This document shows positions 44,069 through 49,223 of a DNA stretch of 49,223 nucleotides, piece after piece. The position numbers were made by a program, and so were the translations under genes. This stretch comes from Gammaproteobacteria bacterium (GTDB lineage Bacteria; Pseudomonadota; Gammaproteobacteria; Pseudomonadales; Azotimanducaceae): contig VXSY01000077.1 in the NCBI GenBank assembly GCA_009837725.1, forward strand, positions 1-49,223. Reading direction: 5' to 3'. How positions within the stretch are numbered: the stretch's first letter is position 1; the number at the start of each line of letters is the position of its first letter. Below the pieces are notes generated by a model. That model ran no database searches. It saw only the letters and a program-made list of their open reading frames with translations, and was not told where the DNA came from.

Positions 44069-45596
44069 CATGGCCTCGGTGTTGATGTGTGTGCTTGCTG
44101 CATCGCCCGGCCACGCTCGCGACATCACCATCGCCTTCGGGGCCGAACCCACGCAAGTCGATCCCACGCGCTCTTCCGCTGGGGTGGACCTCTACTACAC
44201 CGATCTCTTCTACGAGGGCCTACTCACCGTCAACGCAGACCTAGAGCGCGTGAACTGGCTCGCCGAGTCCTGGCGGGTGGTGGAGCGCGATGGCTTGCCG
44301 CTGATCGAGATTACGCTGCGCGAAGGTGTCCGCTTCCACAACGGCGAGACGCTCACGGCGGAAGATGTCGCGTTCTCGTTCAAGCGCCTCACCGATCCAG
44401 AGTCTCGCACCGCCGGCCGGCTGCGCTACGTCGAGCGCGTGGACGTGCTGGACGAAAGGCGTCTTGAGATGGTGCTCACGGGCCCCGACGGCTCGCTGGA
44501 GCCTCTGAACCTGCTGCTCTTGGCCATTCCCAAGGGCTACTTCGAGGAGGTGGGAGACGCCGGCGTGCAGGCGCACCCGATCGGCACGGGGCCGTGGCGT
44601 TTCATCTCCCGCAAGCCGCGCGACGAACTCGTGGTGGAACGGTTCGAGGACTACTGGAATCCCGCCGCGGCCCCGTCGCCCGAAATCAACCGCCTCACCA
44701 TCAAGATCATCCCCGAAGACACCACCCGCGTCGCCGCCTTCAAGACCGGCGCGGTGGACTGGATCGACGCCGTGCCGCCGGCGCAGCTCGCGGAGTTCAA
44801 GGCGATGGAAGGCGTGCGCGTCGCTTCGCTGCCGACCCCCAACAACCTCTTCATCGGCTTGAACGCCATCGACCCGGCGAGCCCGTTCCGTTTCGAGAAG
44901 GTGCGTCGCGCTGCCGCCCATGCGGTGGATTTCGACGCCATCGTCCAGTACATCCTCTATGGCCAAGGCATCCGCACGGCGCAGCTTGCGCCCGGTTCGC
45001 TCGGCTACGACGAAGCCCTCAAGCCGTGGCCGTATGACCCGGACCGGGCCCGGCAACTCCTCGCCGAGGCCGGCTTCCCGGCCGGCGTCAGCGTCAACTG
45101 CTACAACCTCACCACGCCGCGCGAGGCCTACATCAAGGAGATGGGCGAGACGGTGTTTGCCTATCTGACCGAAGCCGGCATCCGCTGTCGCGTCGTCCAG
45201 CTCGAATACGGCGCCTGGATCAACCTAGCCCGCAGGTTTGCCCGCCCGGAGATGGACGGCGTGCTGAACACCATGTGGGGGCAGGGGTTGCCGGGCGACC
45301 CCACCGATGCCTGGGCCGGCCATGTCCACAGCGCTGGCGACGGCTGGGGCAACTACTCCTACCACTCGGACCCGGAACTCGACGCGCTGATCGAGGAACT
45401 TCGCACGACGATGGCGCAGGGGCGTCGGGTGGAACTCATCCGTCACATCGCGCGGCTCAAGCACGAGCGCGTCGCCGGGGGGCTGCCGAGCTATCGCCCC
45501 ATGATCACCCTGGCCTGGCGCGACACGCTGGATTTCTCGCCTTGGCCAGGAGCGTTCTGGCGCTCGATGCGTGGCATGGGACGTCCCGGGCCGTGA
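44016..45596 (+). CDS. peptide ABC transporter substrate-binding protein (SBP_bac_5)
   Basis: A 526-residue periplasmic binding protein for dipeptides/oligopeptides or nickel-type ligands, family 5. ITIAFGAEPTQVDPTRS opens the mature domain, and LREGVRFHNGETLTAEDVAFSFKR is the family signature. The ATG at 44016 has GAGGG seven bases upstream. Its leader, positive (RAARRA) then hydrophobic (MASVLMCVLAAS) and ending PGHA, resembles a signal peptide but is encoded by the right arm of the REP pair. An alternative ATG at 44070 would leave no positive charges. The stop overlaps the permease start (GTGA). It delivers ligand to the permease pair. Confidence 0.92.
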   Translation: MDSWGGGRLALPRAARRAMASVLMCVLAASPGHARDITIAFGAEPTQVDPTRSSAGVDLYYTDLFYEGLLTVNADLERVNWLAESWRVVERDGLPLIEITLREGVRFHNGETLTAEDVAFSFKRLTDPESRTAGRLRYVERVDVLDERRLEMVLTGPDGSLEPLNLLLLAIPKGYFEEVGDAGVQAHPIGTGPWRFISRKPRDELVVERFEDYWNPAAAPSPEINRLTIKIIPEDTTRVAAFKTGAVDWIDAVPPAQLAEFKAMEGVRVASLPTPNNLFIGLNAIDPASPFRFEKVRRAAAHAVDFDAIVQYILYGQGIRTAQLAPGSLGYDEALKPWPYDPDRARQLLAEAGFPAGVSVNCYNLTTPREAYIKEMGETVFAYLTEAGIRCRVVQLEYGAWINLARRFARPEMDGVLNTMWGQGLPGDPTDAWAGHVHSAGDGWGNYSYHSDPELDALIEELRTTMAQGRRVELIRHIARLKHERVAGGLPSYRPMITLAWRDTLDFSPWPGAFWRSMRGMGRPGP

Positions 45597-46510
45597 AGGT
45601 CTATGTCCTCAAGCGCATCGCGCAAGGACTGGTGGCCATTGTCGGCGCCCTCCTGATCGTCTTCGTGGCGCAGCGCCTCTCCGGCGATCCGGTGGCGCTG
45701 ATGCTGCCGATGGACGCTGGCGAGGAGGACTTCGCCGCCATGCGTTCGGCGCTCGGCCTTGACAAGCCCTTGCCGCTGCCGTTCGGCATCTTCCTGGGGA
45801 ACGCATTGCAGGGGGACTTCGGCCAGTCCTACCAATGGAACGCGCCGGCCATGCAGCTCATTCTGGAACGGCTGCCAGCGACGCTGGAACTCGCTATGGC
45901 CGGGCTCGTGTTCGCGCTGCTCCTCGCGGTGCCGCTCGGCGTGCTTTCCGCCGTGCACCGAGGCGGTGCCATCGACCGCGCCGGCAAGATCTTCGCCATG
46001 CTCGGACAGGCGGTGCCGGGCTTCTGGATTGGCCTTTTGCTGATTCTCTTCATCGCCGTCGAACTGCAGTGGCTGCCGGCGTTCGGCCGCGGCGACCTCT
46101 CGCATCTGCTCCTGCCGGCGATTGCCCTCGGCTGGTACCCCGTGGCGGCGATGACGCGGACGCTGCGCTCGTCGATGCTGGACATTCTGGAGAGCGACTA
46201 CATCCGCATGGAACGCGCCATCGGCCTGCCGGAACGGGCCATCGTCTGGCGCTATGCGTTGCGCAACGCTATGGCGCCGCTCGCGACCATGATCGGCGTC
46301 TATTTCGCCAACATGCTGGGCGGAGCGTTCGTCATCGAGGTGGTGTTCGCTTGGCCGGGCGTCGGCCGCACCGTGGTGGAAGCGGTGTTCGCGCGGGATT
46401 TCCCCGTAGTGCAGGCTGGCGTCGTGCTCTCGGCCGTGGTTTTCGTGGCCGTGAACCTGCTGGTGGACCTCTCCTACGGCTTCATCGATCCTCGCATTCG
46501 CCATGACTGA
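45593..46510 (+). CDS. ABC transporter permease (DppB/OppB-type)
   Basis: A 305-residue membrane protein with about six hydrophobic helices. The N-terminus VLKRIAQGLVAIVGALLIVF is the family's first helix, and the EAA loop (RAIGLPERAIVWRYALRNA) binds the ATPase. It is the first of two permease subunits of the importer. The GTG at 45593 overlaps the SBP stop, and its stop overlaps the next permease by eight bases, so the whole set is one operon. Confidence 0.94.
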   Translation: MKVYVLKRIAQGLVAIVGALLIVFVAQRLSGDPVALMLPMDAGEEDFAAMRSALGLDKPLPLPFGIFLGNALQGDFGQSYQWNAPAMQLILERLPATLELAMAGLVFALLLAVPLGVLSAVHRGGAIDRAGKIFAMLGQAVPGFWIGLLLILFIAVELQWLPAFGRGDLSHLLLPAIALGWYPVAAMTRTLRSSMLDILESDYIRMERAIGLPERAIVWRYALRNAMAPLATMIGVYFANMLGGAFVIEVVFAWPGVGRTVVEAVFARDFPVVQAGVVLSAVVFVAVNLLVDLSYGFIDPRIRHD

Positions 46511-47402
46511 AACCACGCTGCCACGACCGCTCCTAGGCCGGCTGCTGCGCGGTGCGGCGGCGCGCATTCGGGGTGGGGAAGGGGGATTTCCGTGGCTTGC
46601 GGCTTCGGTTCTCGCCACGGTTCTTGCCTGCGCCTTGTTTGGCCCCTGGATCGCGCCGCATGAGGCCGGGGCGATATCGCTCGCGGACGCCATGACGCCA
46701 CCGGCATGGGAGGAGGGCGGCAGTTCCGAGTTTCTGCTCGGCACCGACAACCTTGGTCGCGACATCTTGAGCCGCATCATCGCCGGGGCGCGGGTGTCGG
46801 CAGTGGTGGCGCTCTACGCCATCGTCATCTCCGGCCTCATCGGCGCGGTGCTGGGCATGGCCGCAGGCTACTTCGGCGGCGTGGTGGACGCGCTGATCTC
46901 GCGCCTCATCGACATCCAGATGTCGGTGCCGTCGATCCCCCTCGCCATGTTGTTTGCCGCAGTGCTGCCGCCTGGAGAGGCGATGGTGATCTTCATCATC
47001 GTGCTGAGCTACTGGACGTGGTATGCCCGCATCGTCCGCGGCGAGGTGCTGAGCCTGCGCGAACGCGACTTCATTGCGCTCGCGAAGATTGCCGGGGTGG
47101 CGACGCCGGTCATCTTCATCCGCCATCTGGCGCCGAATCTCCTCAACATCCTGCTGGTGCTGGCAACCCTGCAGTTCGGCAGCGTCATCGTCTTCGAGGC
47201 GGGGCTCTCCTTCCTGGGCCTCGGCATCCAGCCGCCACAGGTGTCCTGGGGCGGAATGCTGGCGGACGGGCGAAACTTCATCGAAGTGGCGTGGTGGCTC
47301 ATCACCATCCCCGGCATCGCCATCATGGCGGCGTGCCTCGCCTCGAACCTGGTTGGCGACTGGCTCCGCGACACCTTCGACCCCGTGCGACGGCAGATCT
47401 GA
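46503..47402 (+). CDS. ABC transporter permease (DppC/OppC-type)
   Basis: A 299-residue second permease. It has a charged N-terminus, hydrophobic helices from about 30, the LGTDNLGRDILSRIIAGARVS motif of the DppC family, and an EAA loop (AKIAGVATPVIFIRHLAPN). It forms the channel with the previous subunit. It overlaps that gene by eight bases and is followed after three bases by the first ATPase gene. Confidence 0.94.
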   Translation: MTETTLPRPLLGRLLRGAAARIRGGEGGFPWLAASVLATVLACALFGPWIAPHEAGAISLADAMTPPAWEEGGSSEFLLGTDNLGRDILSRIIAGARVSAVVALYAIVISGLIGAVLGMAAGYFGGVVDALISRLIDIQMSVPSIPLAMLFAAVLPPGEAMVIFIIVLSYWTWYARIVRGEVLSLRERDFIALAKIAGVATPVIFIRHLAPNLLNILLVLATLQFGSVIVFEAGLSFLGLGIQPPQVSWGGMLADGRNFIEVAWWLITIPGIAIMAACLASNLVGDWLRDTFDPVRRQI

Positions 47403-47405
47403 CAG

Positions 47406-48413
47406 ATGGTCACATCAGCAATCTCCTCGAGCGAAGGCTTGCTTGAGGTGCAGGACCTCAAGACCCACCTCTTCCTCAAGCGCGGCGTGGTGCGAGCCGT
47501 CGATGGCGTCAGCTTCGATCTCGCTGGCGGCGAAACGCTGGGCCTCATCGGCGAGTCCGGCAGCGGCAAAACGATGACCGGGCTTTCCTTGCTGGGTTTG
47601 CCCCCGAAGCCGGCAGGACGCATCGTCGCCGGCTCGATTCGCCTCGGCGGAACGGAACTCGTGGGCATGGGCGAGGAGGAGCTGGCGGCGGACGTGCGCG
47701 GCAGCCGCATCGCCATGATCTCGCAAGACCCCATGACCTCCCTGAACCCGGTCTTCACCGTGGGGTCGCAAGTCGCCGCGCCGATTCGAGCGCACGTTGC
47801 GGACGGGAACGCGCGCGGTGCGGCCCTCGACATGGCCGTGCGCGAACTCGACCGCGTGCGGGTGCCTTCGGCCAGCGCTCGAGCCCGCGACTACCCGCAT
47901 CAGTTCAGCGGCGGCATGCGGCAGCGAGTGGTGGCGGCCATGGCCATCGCCTGCCAGCCGGAAGTGCTGATCGCCGACGAGCCCACCAGCGCCCTCGACG
48001 TGACCATTCAGGTGCAGCTCATGGACCTCATCGAGCGCATCCAGGGGGATACCGGTGCGGGTCTGTTGTTCATCACCCACGACTTGGGCGTTGCGGCGAG
48101 CCTGTGCCATCGCATCGCGGTGATGTACGCAGGAAGGATCGTCGAACTCGCCGAGGTGGAAGCGCTGTACCGCGATCCGCGACATCCCTACTCGCAGGGC
48201 CTGTTGGCGTCCGTACCGAGACTGGGCCAGCGCAAGCGACTGACCTCGATACCGGGCAATCCGCCGAACCCGCTGTCGTTGCCGACCGGCTGCGCCTTCC
48301 ATCCGCGCTGCCCCCACGCGACGGATCAATGTCGGAACGAGGCGCCACCGGAAGTGACCTTGAACGACGGCGACGGACAATCGAGGCGCGTCGCCTGCTG
48401 GCTCGAAGCATGA
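47406..48413 (+). CDS. ABC transporter ATPase (DppD/OppD-type)
   Basis: A 335-residue ATPase: Walker [10 protein letters not shown]-loop [10 protein letters not shown], signature FSGGMRQR, Walker [13 protein letters not shown], and H-loop ITHDL. The C-terminal oligo_HPY segment is present ([16 protein letters not shown]), with the cysteine cluster ([14 protein letters not shown]) that forms a 4Fe-4S or metal site in Dpp/Opp ATPases. It supplies energy to the permeases. Its stop overlaps the start of the second ATPase (ATGA). Confidence 0.95.
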   Translation: MVTSAISSSEGLLEVQDLKTHLFLKRGVVRAVDGVSFDLAGGETLGLIGESGSGKTMTGLSLLGLPPKPAGRIVAGSIRLGGTELVGMGEEELAADVRGSRIAMISQDPMTSLNPVFTVGSQVAAPIRAHVADGNARGAALDMAVRELDRVRVPSASARARDYPHQFSGGMRQRVVAAMAIACQPEVLIADEPTSALDVTIQVQLMDLIERIQGDTGAGLLFITHDLGVAASLCHRIAVMYAGRIVELAEVEALYRDPRHPYSQGLLASVPRLGQRKRLTSIPGNPPNPLSLPTGCAFHPRCPHATDQCRNEAPPEVTLNDGDGQSRRVACWLEA

Positions 48414-49223
48414 CGGCTCTACTGGAACTTGAAGACGTCGCCTGCCATTTCCGCGTGCCAGGCGGCCTGGTGCGCGCCGTGGATGGCGTCTCGCTGCAAG
48501 TGCAGAAAGGCGAAACCTACGCCCTCGTCGGCGAGTCTGGCTGCGGCAAGAGCACACTCGCCAAGACCATCCTGCGTCTCCATCCCCTTGTGGCCGGCAC
48601 GATTCGCTTCGATGGCGAGGACGTAACCGCCATGCGCGGCACCGATGCCAAGCGCTACCGTTCCAGGGTGCAGGCCGTGTTCCAAGACCCGTACAGCTCC
48701 CTCAACCCACGCCTGAGAGTACGAACCATCCTCGCCGAACCGCTCCGCGCCCACGGCGTGGCTCGCGCCGACATTGCGCCGCGGGTGGAACGGGTGCTCG
48801 GTCTCGTGGGGTTGCCGGCATCGTCGGCCACGCTCTACCCGCACGAGTTTTCCGGCGGCCAACGCCAGCGCATCGCCATTGCAAGAGCGTTGATTCTCGA
48901 GCCCGACCTGGTGGTTCTCGACGAGCCGATTTCCGCCTTGGATGTATCCATCCGCGCCCAGATCCTGAGCTTGCTCGAACAGTTGCAGCAGGAGCTGGGC
49001 CTAACCTATCTCCTGATCGCTCACGATCTGGCCTTGGTGGAATACGCCGCCGACAAGGTGGCCGTGATGTACCTGGGCGAAATCGTGGAGACCGGCCCCG
49101 TGGAGCCGCTGTTCGAAGCCCCCCAAACACCCCTACACGCAAACCCTGCTGGCCGCCGTCCCCCATCCGGACCCAACAGCCCCACGAGCATCTGCCGACA
49201 TCCGCGGCGAAGTGGCCAGCGCC
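48410..49223 (+). CDS. ABC transporter ATPase (DppF/OppF-type), partial, with a frameshift near the end
   Basis: Runs off the right edge. About 235 residues are normal: Walker A GESGCGKS, Q-loop FQDPYSSLNPRL, signature FSGGQRQR, Walker B VVLDEPISALD, and AHDLALVEY. At 49119-49124 there is a run of six C where the reading frame needs five. After it, the listed frame reads as nonsense, while shifting by one base gives KHPYTQTLLAAVPHPDP, the expected oligo_HPY tail. So there is either a genuine one-base insertion or a homopolymer error. The gene should extend for some 40-60 more residues beyond the window. Confidence 0.85.
   Translation, partial: MTALLELEDVACHFRVPGGLVRAVDGVSLQVQKGETYALVGESGCGKSTLAKTILRLHPLVAGTIRFDGEDVTAMRGTDAKRYRSRVQAVFQDPYSSLNPRLRVRTILAEPLRAHGVARADIAPRVERVLGLVGLPASSATLYPHEFSGGQRQRIAIARALILEPDLVVLDEPISALDVSIRAQILSLLEQLQQELGLTYLLIAHDLALVEYAADKVAVMYLGEIVETGPVEPLFEAPQTPLHANPAGRRPPSGPNSPTSICRHPRRSGQR

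Noticed and set aside
45491-46780. 429-codon minus-strand frame over the permease genes
   Set aside because: The translation is rich in His, Gln and Arg, typical of the reverse of membrane helices. The plus-strand permeases are clear.
1-49223. CRISPR arrays, rRNA and insertion sequences
   Set aside because: No regularly spaced repeats, rRNA-like stretches or transposase genes were seen on either strand.

Overview
The window is a GC-rich, gene-dense piece of a bacterial chromosome. A bacterial-type GlnRS next to exonuclease III, CoA-transferase, phytanoyl-CoA dioxygenase, CYP153 and DUF427 genes suggests an uncultured, probably marine or host-associated gammaproteobacterium. That placement is inference; no rRNA or tRNA gene was found to anchor it.

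Layout. 1-150: a regulatory patch with a glnA-like NtrC site. 148-954: two small genes of unknown function. 1110-1680: broken membrane-protein reading frames. 1781-9018 (minus strand): a type I restriction-modification operon, hsdM - HEPN - (MNT fused to hsdS) - XRE/ImmA remnant - hsdR. 9157-14760 (minus): a translationally coupled operon, BtrH-like protein - desaturase - CYP153 - methyltransferase - AlbA_2 ATPase. 15042-19901 (minus): a giant DUF4011 helicase-nuclease. 20486-24278 (minus): glnS - CoA transferase - serine/threonine dehydratase. 24401-25885: a transglutaminase-like protein. 26427-27074 (minus): a lipoprotein. 27985-29835: an OLD-family ATPase-TOPRIM protein. 29836-30811: gene remnants. 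30812-37639 (minus): a type III RM operon with a VapC-like PIN gene between res and mod, and vapB plus a truncated vapC upstream. 37781-38665 (minus): phyH. 38772-40007: a second AlbA_2 ATPase. 40114-43833: mandelate-racemase-like enzyme, xth, two coupled SDRs, DUF427. 44016-49223: a dipeptide/oligopeptide ABC importer, cut by the right edge.

How the genes work together. About half of the window is defence: two complete RM systems, an OLD protein, a large helicase-nuclease and two AlbA_2 ATPases, interleaved with housekeeping and catabolic operons. Both RM systems carry toxin-antitoxin parts inside the operon. In the type I system the MNT antitoxin domain is covalently fused to the DNA-specificity subunit, and its HEPN partner is encoded immediately upstream with a GTGA overlap. 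All key residues of both partners are intact (GSx10DxD plus a third Asp; RX4HXY). This is the best candidate for an undescribed system: an RM complex whose specificity subunit may also restrain an RNase toxin. The CYP153-desaturase-BtrH-methyltransferase operon is a second candidate, for lipid or acyl tailoring.

Non-coding structure includes a REPIN-like element with two perfect 36-bp inverted arms inside the 5' part of the peptide-binding-protein gene, and a second REP-like family at 14960 and 27702-27791.
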